From positions 1 through 55,950 of the forward strand of contig JAXLQJ010000049.1 in NCBI GenBank assembly GCA_046331705.1: a stretch of 55,950 nt of DNA. The letters are read 5' to 3'. The notes under the pieces were generated by a model. The model had not been told where the DNA came from and did not search any database. It saw only the letters and a list, made by a program, of their open reading frames with translations. The position numbers and the translations under genes are program-made. This DNA is from JADJOY01 sp046331705 [NCBI: bacterium] (GTDB lineage Bacteria > JADJOY01). Shown here one piece after another: positions 1-8,309 of this stretch (the first letter of the stretch is position 1; every line of letters begins with the position of its first letter).

Positions 1-261
1 TCTTCCTGCGTCTGCGGGCTCGCGGTCGACGTCCTTCGACACGTCGACGACAGCGAATCAGCACGTTCAGCAGGTCAGCGACCGCTCCACGCGCATCGCA
101 ATCGAATCGGATCGAAAAGATGAGTGACACCATCGAAATGATGAGTGACACCTGTGCTCCGGTCGTAGGGAGCTGAGGCGAGACCCCTCGGGGGCCGCGC
201 CGAAACCGAGTAGCATCCATGCCACACCCGAAGCGGCGTGTTTGCGCCCCGAGAACGCCCC
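1..261. other. Non-coding left edge of window
   Basis: No convincing gene is visible. An 8-bp inverted repeat (arms at 25-32 and 41-48, GTCGACGT/ACGTCGAC) could be the terminator of a gene lying to the left. A 21-nt tandem duplication lies at 111-152 (separate entry). The rest carries the upstream region of the acyl-CoA synthetase fusion gene; I could not identify a clear promoter. Confidence 0.4.
111..152. repeat. Two-copy 21-nt tandem repeat
   Basis: Two adjacent 21-nt units, 111-131 and 132-152, differ at a single base; both end in GATGAGTGACACC. Two copies are too few for a CRISPR and there is no spacer. On the complementary strand each unit begins GGTGTCACTCATC. The origin is unknown; a leftover transposon end or transposase-binding repeat is possible, but no transposase gene is nearby. 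Confidence 0.6.
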
Positions 262-3003
262 ATGGACGACCGAAGCAGCTTCTGGACCGAACCGCTGCCG
301 GATGACCTGCACTCCTACGCTGTCCGAGACGTCCTGAAGGACGGCGGGTCGGTGCTGGTGCGCGCGATCCGCCCCGACGACAAGCCCGGTCTGGTGGATC
401 TCTTCCAGAGGCTGAGCCCGCGTTCGATCTACTTCCGGTTCATGGGCACCAAGAAGCGCCTCACCGAGGAAGAGCTGGTGCGCTTCACGGAGCTCGACTT
501 CATCGATCACGTGGGACTGGCGGTGACCCTGCGAGACGTCGAGCGCGAGCACATCATCGGCGTCGGCCGCTACATCGCGATCGCGGGCGCGATCGACGAC
601 GGCCAGCGGCGCGCGGACGTCGCGTTCGCCGTCGACGATTCGCATCAGGGGCGGGGCATCGGCACGCTGCTGCTCGAGCACCTGGCGCGGCTCGCGCGCG
701 CCAACGGCGTCGTGCTCTTCGAGGCCGACGTGCTGGGCGAGAACAACCAGATGCTCGACGTGTTCGCCCACAGCGGCTTTCGCGCCAGTCGCTCGTTCGA
801 GGGCGGCGTCTTCCACGTCTCGTTTCCGGTCTCGGAGACGAGCGCCGTGATCGAGGCCGAGCACGTCCGCGAGCGCCACGCCTCCGCCCAGAGCCTGCAC
901 CCGATCCTCGAGCCGCGCGCGGTGGCGCTGGTGGGCGCCTCGCGCCGCCCGCGCTCGATCGGCCACGCGCTGCTCGCCAACCTCAAGCGCCACGGCTTCC
1001 CGGGGCCGATCTACCCCATCCACCCCGTCGCCAAGCGCATCGCCGGCCTACCCGCGTTTCCACGGGTGAGCGCGGTCGGCCAGCCGATCGACCTGGCCGT
1101 GATCGCGGTGCCGGCGCCGGCCGTCGAGGAGGTCGTGGCGGATTGCGTGCGCGCCGGGGTGCGCGGCGTGGTGGTGATCTCGGCGGGCTTCGCCGAGGTC
1201 TCGAACGAGGGGCGCGCGTGCGAACGGCGGCTGCGCGATCAGATCCGCGAATCCGGGCTTCGGATGGTGGGCCCGAACTGCATGGGCGTGATCAACACCA
1301 ACCCCGCGGCGCCGCTCGACGCGACCTTCGCCGCGTCCACGCCACCCGCCGGGAACGTGGGATTCCTGTCGCAGAGCGGGGCGCTCGGGATCGCGCTCCT
1401 CGACGATGCCAAGCGTCGGGGCCTCGGGATCTCGACCTTCGTGTCCGTGGGCAACAAGGCCGACGTCTCGGGCAACGACCTGCTTGCATACTGGGCGGAA
1501 GACGAACGCACCCAGGTGATCGCGCTCTACCTGGAGAGCTTCGGCAACCCGCGGAAGTTCGCGCGCGTGGCGCCCGAGGTTGCGCGGACCAAGCCGGTCA
1601 TCGCGGTGAAGTCCGGCCGCTCGCGCGCGGGTCGGCGCGCCGCGGCGAGCCATTCGGCGGCGCTCGCCAACTCGGACGTCGCCGTGGATGCGCTCTTCGA
1701 GCAGGCAGGCGTGATTCGCGCCAAGACGCTCGAGGAGCTCTTCGACGTGGCGGCGTTGCTCTCGACTCAACCCTTGCCGCCGGGTCCGCGCGTTGGGATC
1801 GTCACCAACGCGGGCGGTCCGGGGATCTTGCTCGCGGACGCTTGCGAGGACGCGGGCCTGAGCGTCCCGGAGCTCGACCGCGCCACCCGTGCCCAACTCG
1901 CCACGTTCCTCTCGCCGCACGCCGCCACCGCCAATCCCGTCGACACGATCGCCTCCGCCACGGCGCAGCAATTCGGCCGCGCCGTCGAGGTGGTGGGTGC
2001 CGCCGATTCGGTGGATGCCGTGGTGGCGGTGTTCGTGCAACCGTTCGCGGGCTCGCCGGACGACGCCGCAGCGGCGCTGGCGCTGGCGGCGGGTCGCGTA
2101 CCCAAGGAGAAGCCGGTCGTCGCGGTGTTCGTCGGCACGCGCGGGGCTCCACCGGCGATCGCCCAGGGACCGCGAGGGCAGCTTCCGGTCTACGAGTTCC
2201 CCGAGAACGCGGCTCAGGCGCTGGCGGCCGCTCACCGCTACGCCCGCTGGCGGCGGCGGCCGCGCGGCGAGATCTTCCACTTCGATCCCTTCGCAACCAG
2301 CGCCATCCGGGCGGTGGTCGACCGCGTGCTGAGCACGGCGAACGGCCAGCCCGTCTGGGTCAGCGCGATGGACTTGGCCACGCTGTTGCGCGCCGCCGGG
2401 CTCCATCACGCGGAAGCGGTGGTGGCACGCACCGAGAACGCCGGAGTCATGGCCGAAGAGCTCGGCTATCCGTTGGTGGCGAAGGCGATCGCGCCCGGGC
2501 TCGTCCACAAGAGCGACGTGGGTGGCGTGATCGTCGGCCTGCGCTCGCGGTTCGAGGTCGAGCAAGCCGTCACCACGCTGGCGGATCGAATGCGGCGCGC
2601 GGGCACCCAGCTCGAAGCGGTGCTGCTCCAGCGACAGGTGCAGGGCGGGATCGAAGCGCTGGTGGGCGTCACCAGCGAACCGACCTTCGGCCCGCTCGTG
2701 GTCTGCGGCCTCGGCGGCGTGCAGGTGGAGCTGCTGCGCGACGCGGCGTTCCGGCTCACGCCCGTGAGCGACCTGGACGCGGCGGAAATGCTGGAGCGGC
2801 TGCGCAGCAAGAAGCTTCTCGACGGTTACCGGGGCCAGCCCGCCGGCGACCGCGCGGCGCTGGCGCGGGTGATCCAGCGCGTCGCGGCGCTCGTCGAGGT
2901 GGTGCCCGAGCTCACCGATCTCGACCTCAACCCGATCAAGGTGATGCCGCCCGGCGAAGGAACCATCATCGTCGACGCGCGGCTGCAGCTCACGCCGAGC
3001 TGA
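262..3003 (+). CDS. GNAT acetyltransferase / NDP-forming acyl-CoA synthetase fusion protein
   Basis: A 913-residue cytoplasmic protein. The N-terminus (about residues 20-190) is a GNAT N-acetyltransferase domain. It is followed by a CoA-binding Rossmann domain (LVGASRRPRSIGHALL, about 215-340), a succinyl-CoA-ligase-like domain and a C-terminal ATP-grasp domain (LVHKSDVGGV, ending LTDLDLNPIKV). His464 in ASHSAALA matches the phospho-histidine position of ADP-forming acetyl-CoA synthetases. Proteins of this build act as protein lysine acetyltransferases (Pat/PatZ type) and/or acetate-CoA ligases. Here the GNAT domain is N-terminal, unlike enterobacterial Pat where it is C-terminal. I prefer the ATG at 262 over an upstream GTG at 238, because the extra eight residues look unlike a domain start. 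Whether the ligase half is active cannot be judged from sequence alone. Confidence 0.9.
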   Translation: MDDRSSFWTEPLPDDLHSYAVRDVLKDGGSVLVRAIRPDDKPGLVDLFQRLSPRSIYFRFMGTKKRLTEEELVRFTELDFIDHVGLAVTLRDVEREHIIGVGRYIAIAGAIDDGQRRADVAFAVDDSHQGRGIGTLLLEHLARLARANGVVLFEADVLGENNQMLDVFAHSGFRASRSFEGGVFHVSFPVSETSAVIEAEHVRERHASAQSLHPILEPRAVALVGASRRPRSIGHALLANLKRHGFPGPIYPIHPVAKRIAGLPAFPRVSAVGQPIDLAVIAVPAPAVEEVVADCVRAGVRGVVVISAGFAEVSNEGRACERRLRDQIRESGLRMVGPNCMGVINTNPAAPLDATFAASTPPAGNVGFLSQSGALGIALLDDAKRRGLGISTFVSVGNKADVSGNDLLAYWAEDERTQVIALYLESFGNPRKFARVAPEVARTKPVIAVKSGRSRAGRRAAASHSAALANSDVAVDALFEQAGVIRAKTLEELFDVAALLSTQPLPPGPRVGIVTNAGGPGILLADACEDAGLSVPELDRATRAQLATFLSPHAATANPVDTIASATAQQFGRAVEVVGAADSVDAVVAVFVQPFAGSPDDAAAALALAAGRVPKEKPVVAVFVGTRGAPPAIAQGPRGQLPVYEFPENAAQALAAAHRYARWRRRPRGEIFHFDPFATSAIRAVVDRVLSTANGQPVWVSAMDLATLLRAAGLHHAEAVVARTENAGVMAEELGYPLVAKAIAPGLVHKSDVGGVIVGLRSRFEVEQAVTTLADRMRRAGTQLEAVLLQRQVQGGIEALVGVTSEPTFGPLVVCGLGGVQVELLRDAAFRLTPVSDLDAAEMLERLRSKKLLDGYRGQPAGDRAALARVIQRVAALVEVVPELTDLDLNPIKVMPPGEGTIIVDARLQLTPS

Positions 3004-3220
3004 CGCGATCGTCGCCGCGCGCGAGCGGGCTGGCGGCGCTACACGAGCGTGGCCATCGCCCGATCCGCTGCGCGCGGCGCGCGATTCCGCGCACGGTCCG
3101 AGATCCCGCCCGAGACGGCTGTGCGCGGCGATCGGCGCTTCGCGCGCTTCCCGCCTAGTCCTACGGCTGGACATCGCGCTCGGATCACGTGTATGGGAAG
3201 ACACCTACGGGAGGTCGAAA

Positions 3221-4615
3221 ATGCCCAACACGATTCTGGGTCCGTTCATCGGCTTGGGGGAGCGCGAGGCGCGAATCTGGCTTCGCGGCATCTCCGGCGA
3301 GACCTATCGCGTGCGCGTGTCGCGCAGCGGCGGCAGCGTCCTCGCCGAGGGCGACATGACCGCAAGCGGTTCCGCGGACACGGCGATGCTGCACGTCGAG
3401 CTTCATCCGAGCACCGCCTACACCGCGGAGGTCTCCGGCCCGGGGCTCGACGTGCCGGTCACGCTCGCGTTTCGAAGTCTTCCGGCTGCAGGCGTGGCCG
3501 CCCCACTGAGGCTGGGGTTTCTCTCTTGTCACCAGCCTTTCCACGACTACGCGGGCAAGAAGCGCACGCTTCACGGCATGCGGCTCGCGAACCGACTCTC
3601 CGAGATGGCTGGCAGCCCGGCGGCGCCCGAGCTGCTCATCCTCTGCGGCGACCAGGTCTACGCGGACGCGCAGGAAGACGCGCTACTCGCCGCCACCACC
3701 GACGACCAACGGCGCGCGCTCTATCGCCAGGTCTACGACACCTACTGGTCGCTGCCCGAATGGCAGCGCCTGCTGCAGGCCTATCCGTCGATCTCGATCT
3801 GGGACGATCACGAGATCCTGGATGGCTGGGGGTCGCGCGGCTTCGAGGCCAAGCACGCTGCCGTGCGCGACGCCGCGGGCTGGGCGTACGACGCCTTTCA
3901 GGGCGCGCGCAATCCGGACCCGATGGTGCCCGGCGGCCGCTTCTACGGGCTGCTCGCCGGTCGCGTCGCCATCGTCGTTCCGGATCTGCGCACCTTCCGC
4001 AGCATCAAGGCGAAGACGCTCCTCGGCCCGGATCAGCTGGGGCGGATTCGCAACTGGCTCGCCGATCGGCGCGGCGCCTACGACACCGTCGTGGTCGTCA
4101 CCAGCGTGCCGGTCGTCCACCTCAAGGGCGCGATCGCCAACCTGCTTCACTCGGACCTGTGGGGCCCCCTCAAGAAGCTGATCCCGGCGCTCGCCGAGAA
4201 GGAGGACGATCTCGCCGACCAATGGACCGACAAGGCTTGGCGTGAGGACGCGCGCGCGTTCCTCGACTTGATGTTCGAGGTGGGAAGCCAAGGCCACGAC
4301 GTCCTCTTCGTCGGTGGCGACGTTCACGTCGGCGGGATGGCCGTGGCGCGCTCGCAGGACCATCCAGCGTGCCCGCGCATCTACCAGGCGACGTCGTCGC
4401 CGATCTCCAACCAGCCGGAGGCCCTGCAGAAGGCCCTCCCGCACTTGCAGGCGGGGTTCTCGTTGGTGGGGCCGTACTCGGGACGGCTGCTCGACGTCAT
4501 CCCCGAGCGGAACGCGGGGATCATCCAGGTGAGGCCCGGCCAGACGCCGCGGTTGGTGGTGCAGCACCTGGTGGATCGCGAGCCCGAGCTGCGCGAGCTG
4601 GTCATCGCGAGCTGA
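3221..4615 (+). CDS. PhoD-like metallophosphatase family protein
   Basis: A 464-residue protein with a short N-terminal beta-sandwich-like part (about 1-90), then a metallophosphatase core. Visible metal and active-site motifs are LSCHQPFHD, CGDQVYAD (Asp144, Tyr147), IWDDHEILDGWG (Asp195, Asp196, His197) and GGDVHVGG (Asp367, His369). This is the PhoD/alkaline phosphatase D family of phosphodiesterases/phosphatases. No signal peptide or twin-arginine motif is visible, so unlike classical PhoD it may be cytoplasmic, or an upstream start has been missed. A purine-rich ribosome site (GGGAGGTCG) lies just before the ATG. It appears monocistronic; the substrate is unknown. Confidence 0.85.
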   Translation: MPNTILGPFIGLGEREARIWLRGISGETYRVRVSRSGGSVLAEGDMTASGSADTAMLHVELHPSTAYTAEVSGPGLDVPVTLAFRSLPAAGVAAPLRLGFLSCHQPFHDYAGKKRTLHGMRLANRLSEMAGSPAAPELLILCGDQVYADAQEDALLAATTDDQRRALYRQVYDTYWSLPEWQRLLQAYPSISIWDDHEILDGWGSRGFEAKHAAVRDAAGWAYDAFQGARNPDPMVPGGRFYGLLAGRVAIVVPDLRTFRSIKAKTLLGPDQLGRIRNWLADRRGAYDTVVVVTSVPVVHLKGAIANLLHSDLWGPLKKLIPALAEKEDDLADQWTDKAWREDARAFLDLMFEVGSQGHDVLFVGGDVHVGGMAVARSQDHPACPRIYQATSSPISNQPEALQKALPHLQAGFSLVGPYSGRLLDVIPERNAGIIQVRPGQTPRLVVQHLVDREPELRELVIAS

Positions 4616-4722
4616 GACCCGCGCAGCTCGGTTCGGATCGGTTCACACTCGGGTTTTTCTTCATTCGACGGGAGGCGGATCTCGTCGCTCGGCCCGCGTG
4701 GGCTCGGTTGCGAGCATTCCGG

Positions 4723-4763
4723 CGACAGGCGTACACTTCGAGCATGTCTCGAACCGCCTGTCG
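4723..4763. promoter_or_regulatory. Nested inverted repeat upstream of propeller gene remnant
   Basis: The outer arms are 9-bp perfect (CGACAGGCG at 4723-4731, CGCCTGTCG at 4755-4763). They enclose a second 6-bp stem (TTCGAG at 4737-4742, CTCGAA at 4748-4753). It lies about 50 nt before the decayed propeller gene and 107 nt after the PhoD-like gene. It could be an operator, a 5' leader structure or a terminator without a T-run. A comparable nested repeat precedes the third intact propeller gene (12267-12330). Confidence 0.4.
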
Positions 4764-4811
4764 CGGCGGCATCCGCGTTGTCAGCGCCGATCAACTCGCG
4801 AAGGGGATCCG

Positions 4812-5524
4812 ATGTGTTCCGCAGCTCGCATGCGTGACCACCGGTGTTACGCATGGCTCGTGGTTTGCGCGTTCTGGCCGCTCGATCCGGTGGTCGTAGT
4901 CCGCGCGCAGCCCGTTCCGAATGGCGCGGAATTCCAGGTCAACACCTACACGACGGGTGACCAAGGTTTCCCGGCGTTGGCACGGGACTCGAACGGAGAC
5001 TTCGTGGTCGTGTGGCGAAGCTCCGTCTTGACGGCTTCGAGCATCCGCGGCCAGGGGTTTCGCGCGGATGGCTCGCACGCGGGCGGCGAGTCTCAAGTGA
5101 ACACGTACACGAATGGCGGCTCCGGCCAGCCAGACGTGGCGTCCACCGGCGCTGGTGGCTTCATCGCCACCTGGATGAGCTCCCTGTCGTCAGGTGGGGA
5201 CACGAGCGACGCGAGCATCCAAGCGCAACGGTACGACGCGAGCGGTGCGGTGGGGGGCCGTTTCTCGTGAGCTCGTACACCAGCGGGATGCAGCGCGACC
5301 CTCAGGTTGCGGCCGATGGCCGTGGGAACTTCGTGGTGGTGGGGTCGAGCGATGGGTCGACGGGTGACGACTCCACGACTTGCAGCGTCCGTGCTGAGCG
5401 GTACCGTGCCAATGGCTCGAGCCTCGGCGCCGAGTTCCAGGCCAATACCTACACCACGGGCGACCAAGCGACGCCGTCCGTCGCGAGCGATGTCGACCGG
5501 AATCTCGTGATCGGCGTCGAGGAC
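4812..5524 (+). pseudogene. Truncated, frameshifted seven-repeat propeller paralogue
   Basis: This is the remnant of a secreted repeat protein. The reading frame starts at the ATG at 4812, runs through a hydrophobic signal-like segment ending in RAQ, then repeat 1 (AEFQVNTYTTGDQ) and repeat 2. At the G6 run 5252-5257 the frame is lost and a stop follows at once. Adding one G restores ...SGAVGGPFLVSSYT and the frame continues through repeat 3 and into repeat 4 (AEFQANTYTTGDQ). It then runs without a stop into the signal peptide of the next paralogue. About three and a half of the expected seven repeats and the whole C-terminal motif are missing. Either the gene lost its 3' half by recombination with the neighbouring copy, or the deletion came first. 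The G6 change alone could be a sequencing error; the truncation could not. Confidence 0.75.
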
Positions 5525-6868
5525 GTGCCCGGACGGAAGTGGCGTCGCCGACTGGCGCGTGCCGCCATCGTCCTCGCTGCGGCGACGTTCGGTACCGCGG
5601 CGATCGCCAACGCCCAGTTTCTCGCGAACGGCCCGCAGTTCCAGGTGAATGGATTCACCACCGGGAATCAGGCCGCCAGTGTCGTCTGTGCGGATCCGAG
5701 CGGTGGCTTCGTCGTGCTGTGGCAAAGCACCGGGTCGCGCGGGTCGGACATCAGTGGCTGGAGCGTGCAGCGCCGGCACTACTCGGAGCATGGCGAATCC
5801 GTGTCGGGCGACCTTCAGGTGAACACGTTCACCACGGGCAGCCAGTACCTGTCGGACGTGGCGCGGGATCCCTTGGGCGGCTTCCTGGTGGTGTGGCAGA
5901 GCCAGGGCTCGAGCGGCACCGATACCAGCGGCACGAGCGTTCTCGCGCAACGCTATGACGCGAATGGGCAGCCCTGGGGCGGTGAGCTCCAGGTCAACAC
6001 GCTCACCGCGAACGATCAGAAGGCCGGCTCGCTCGCATTCGATGGCTCCGGGAACGCCCTGGTGGTGTGGATGAGCGGCGGCGTTCCCGGCGACGGCACC
6101 ATCGCCACGATCCACGGGCAGGGTTACGACCCTTCTGGCGTTCCGCTCGGTTCCGAATTCCAAGTGAACGCCGTCACGTCGAACCATCAGGTGTACCCGC
6201 ACGTCGCCGCGGACTCGTCCGGGACGTTCCTCGTGGTCTGGGAGAACCGGGTTCCGACGTGGCCAGCGCTGAGCACGATTCGCGGGCGGCGCTTCCTCGC
6301 CGACGGCACGCCCCTCGCGGGCGAGTTTCAGGTCGCCAGCTACACCGCGCCCAGCGCCTTCTCGCCGGTCGTGACCGCGGACGATGCGGGAGTCTTCGTG
6401 GTGGCGTGGGCGAGCGATGGCTCGAAGGACGGCGATACCAGCCTCACCAGCATCCAGGCGCGTCGCTTCCACGCGGACGGTTCCGCGCTCGGCAAGCAGT
6501 TCCAGGTGAACAGCGACACGCTCGGGTACCAGCGCGGCCCGCGCCTGGCCGCCGATCCCGGAGGAGGGTTCGTGGTCGCATGGACCGGCGAGGTCGGCTA
6601 TGCGGCGCAAGAGATCCGGGCGCAACGCTACCGGAGCGACGGGACGAAGCAGGGCGGCGAGCACACGATCGCCGACTGGCACGACGGGCCGGGGGCGCCC
6701 GCGATGGGCATGAGCCCTTCCGGTGATTTCATCGTCACGTGGACGTCCGCGTTCTCTAGCGGCACCGACACCAGCTCGACGAGCGTCCAGGCGCAGCGTT
6801 TCGATGGCCTCTTCCGTGACGATTTCGATGCTGGGAACCTCTCTCGCTGGTCCACGACGTCACCGTAG
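5525..6868 (+). CDS. Secreted seven-repeat (predicted beta-propeller) protein with C-terminal DDFxxGNLSRW motif
   Basis: A 447-residue exported protein. From the GTG at 5525 the N-terminus is basic (RKWRRRLAR), then hydrophobic (AAIVLAAATFG), with a likely cleavage after AIANA. The mature part is seven repeats of about 58 residues. Each opens like GxEFQVNTYTTGxQ, has a core xVAxDxxGxFVVVWxS, a Ser/Thr/Asp-rich loop (GSSGTDTSGTS) and ends with AQRYDAxG. Seven units suggest a seven-bladed propeller. The extreme C-terminus is LFRDDFDAGNLSRWSTTSP. Similar repeats are known from large hemolysin-type calcium-binding surface proteins; their function is not established. The frame is open upstream into the truncated paralogue, so the start is inferred from the signal peptide. 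Confidence 0.75.
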   Translation: MPGRKWRRRLARAAIVLAAATFGTAAIANAQFLANGPQFQVNGFTTGNQAASVVCADPSGGFVVLWQSTGSRGSDISGWSVQRRHYSEHGESVSGDLQVNTFTTGSQYLSDVARDPLGGFLVVWQSQGSSGTDTSGTSVLAQRYDANGQPWGGELQVNTLTANDQKAGSLAFDGSGNALVVWMSGGVPGDGTIATIHGQGYDPSGVPLGSEFQVNAVTSNHQVYPHVAADSSGTFLVVWENRVPTWPALSTIRGRRFLADGTPLAGEFQVASYTAPSAFSPVVTADDAGVFVVAWASDGSKDGDTSLTSIQARRFHADGSALGKQFQVNSDTLGYQRGPRLAADPGGGFVVAWTGEVGYAAQEIRAQRYRSDGTKQGGEHTIADWHDGPGAPAMGMSPSGDFIVTWTSAFSSGTDTSSTSVQAQRFDGLFRDDFDAGNLSRWSTTSP

Positions 6869-8260
6869 ATGATCCGACTCGGCTCGATCCGGATTCCTCG
6901 TCGGCAGGCCCCGCGCGAGCGGCGCCCCACGCGACCGGCGCTGTGGCTGGCCGCGTGCGCCCTCGCGGTGGCGACACGTGCGAACGCCCAGGATTCGGCC
7001 CACGGCCCGCCCTTCCGCATCAACACCTACACCCTCGGCGACCAGCGGGATGCCGGTGCAAGCGTCGACGGCGACGGGCGGTTCGTGGTGGTGTGGCAGA
7101 GCGTCGGCTCGACCGGAACCGATGGTGACGGCACCAGCATCCAGCGACGACGCTACGACGCGAAAGGCGAGCCGCTCGGCGACGAGCAGCAGGTCAACGC
7201 GCTCACCACCGGCGCCCAGTTGCTTCCACAGGTGGCGAGCGATCCACAAGGCGGCTTCGTGGTGGTGTGGCAGAGCGCCGTCTCGGGAGCCACCGACACC
7301 GACGGTTACAGCATCCAGGCCCGACGCTTCGATGCCGACGGCAACCCGCTCGGCGGCCAGTTTCAGGTCAACACCGGGACCAAGGGCGATCAGACGGAGC
7401 CCGCGATCGCCAGCGACGAGAGCGGCAACTTCGTGGTCGCGTGGACCAGCGTTCCGTCTTCCAGCAGCGGCGGTGCCTATGGACGAATCTTCGCGCAACG
7501 CTTCGTCGCCGACGGCACGCCCGCGGGCGCCGAGCTCGCGATCAGCTCGTTCACCAAGGTGGGTCTCAAGAACCCCGCCGTGGCGTGCAGCCCGTGGGGG
7601 GATTTCGTGGTGACCTGGCTGAGCGAGGACTCGCCGGGCACGGATACCAGCAGCACCTGCATCCTCGCCCGGCGTTTCCTCGCCGACGGCACGCCGAAGG
7701 CCGCCGACTTCCAGGTGAACACCTACACGCGAGCGGATCAGCGATTTCCCGCGGTGGCGGTCGATGGCTCGGGTGCCTTCGTCGTCGCGTGGCAGGGATT
7801 TCTCGACGCGCCGGGATACACCAACGACGGCATCCACGCCCGCCAATTCGCCGCCGACGGCTCGCCGCGCGCCGACGAGTTCGCGGTCAGCGCCGTCTCG
7901 CCGTTCGATCGATCGCGGCCGAAGATCGCCATCGACTCGGGCGGCAACTTCGCGATTCTGTGGGTGAGTGATGCCTGGTATCCGCCCTATCCGGCAGCGA
8001 GCATCCAGGCACGGCGCTTCCGCGAGAGCGGCGAGCCGCTCGGCGACGAGTTTCAGGCGAGCACGTACGCGTTCGGCTCGGCATCGAGCCCCGCCGTGGC
8101 GAGCGATCCGGACGGCAACTTCGTCGTCGCCTGGTTCCGCGACCACGCGACCGGTACCGATTTCGACGGCGAAGACGTGCAAGGCCAACTCTTCGATGCG
8201 CTCTTCCGGGATGACTTCGACGACGGCAGCCTTGCGCGCTGGTCCGCGACGTTCCCGTAG
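6869..8260 (+). CDS. Secreted seven-repeat (predicted beta-propeller) protein, second tandem copy
   Basis: A 463-residue paralogue of the preceding gene. Its ATG directly follows that gene's TAG with no gap, so the two are probably co-translated. The N-terminus has arginines followed by LWLAACALAVAT and a cleavage-like RANA-Q. Seven repeats can be counted from their openings (FRINTYT, QQVNALT, FQVNTGT, LAISSFT, FQVNTYT, FAVSAVS, FQASTYA). Loops are Ser/Thr/Asp-rich (SPGTDTSSTC). The protein ends LFRDDFDDGSLARWSATFP, the same tail as its neighbour. Repeats diverge strongly within the gene but the count of seven is kept, which fits a closed propeller rather than an expandable adhesin stalk. Ligand and role are unknown. 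Confidence 0.8.
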   Translation: MIRLGSIRIPRRQAPRERRPTRPALWLAACALAVATRANAQDSAHGPPFRINTYTLGDQRDAGASVDGDGRFVVVWQSVGSTGTDGDGTSIQRRRYDAKGEPLGDEQQVNALTTGAQLLPQVASDPQGGFVVVWQSAVSGATDTDGYSIQARRFDADGNPLGGQFQVNTGTKGDQTEPAIASDESGNFVVAWTSVPSSSSGGAYGRIFAQRFVADGTPAGAELAISSFTKVGLKNPAVACSPWGDFVVTWLSEDSPGTDTSSTCILARRFLADGTPKAADFQVNTYTRADQRFPAVAVDGSGAFVVAWQGFLDAPGYTNDGIHARQFAADGSPRADEFAVSAVSPFDRSRPKIAIDSGGNFAILWVSDAWYPPYPAASIQARRFRESGEPLGDEFQASTYAFGSASSPAVASDPDGNFVVAWFRDHATGTDFDGEDVQGQLFDALFRDDFDDGSLARWSATFP

Positions 8261-8309
8261 CGCCAGGCCGTCCTGCGTCTCGGCGCTGCAGCGAAATCGT
8301 TTCCGGGAC

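Noticed and set aside
111-152. Possible CRISPR array
   Set aside because: Only two adjacent units, no spacers and no cas genes.
4650-4662. T-rich stretch GGGTTTTTCTTC as intrinsic terminator of the PhoD-like gene
   Set aside because: No stable hairpin directly precedes the T-run.
5245-5265. Programmed -1 ribosomal frameshift at G6 in the first propeller gene
   Set aside because: A slippery run is present, but the product would still end in a half-propeller that runs into another signal peptide. Decay or a sequence error is simpler.
5093-6682. A 529-codon minus-strand frame opposite the propeller genes
   Set aside because: The plus strand has signal peptides and ordered repeats; the minus frame is a compositional shadow that merely mirrors the repeat period.
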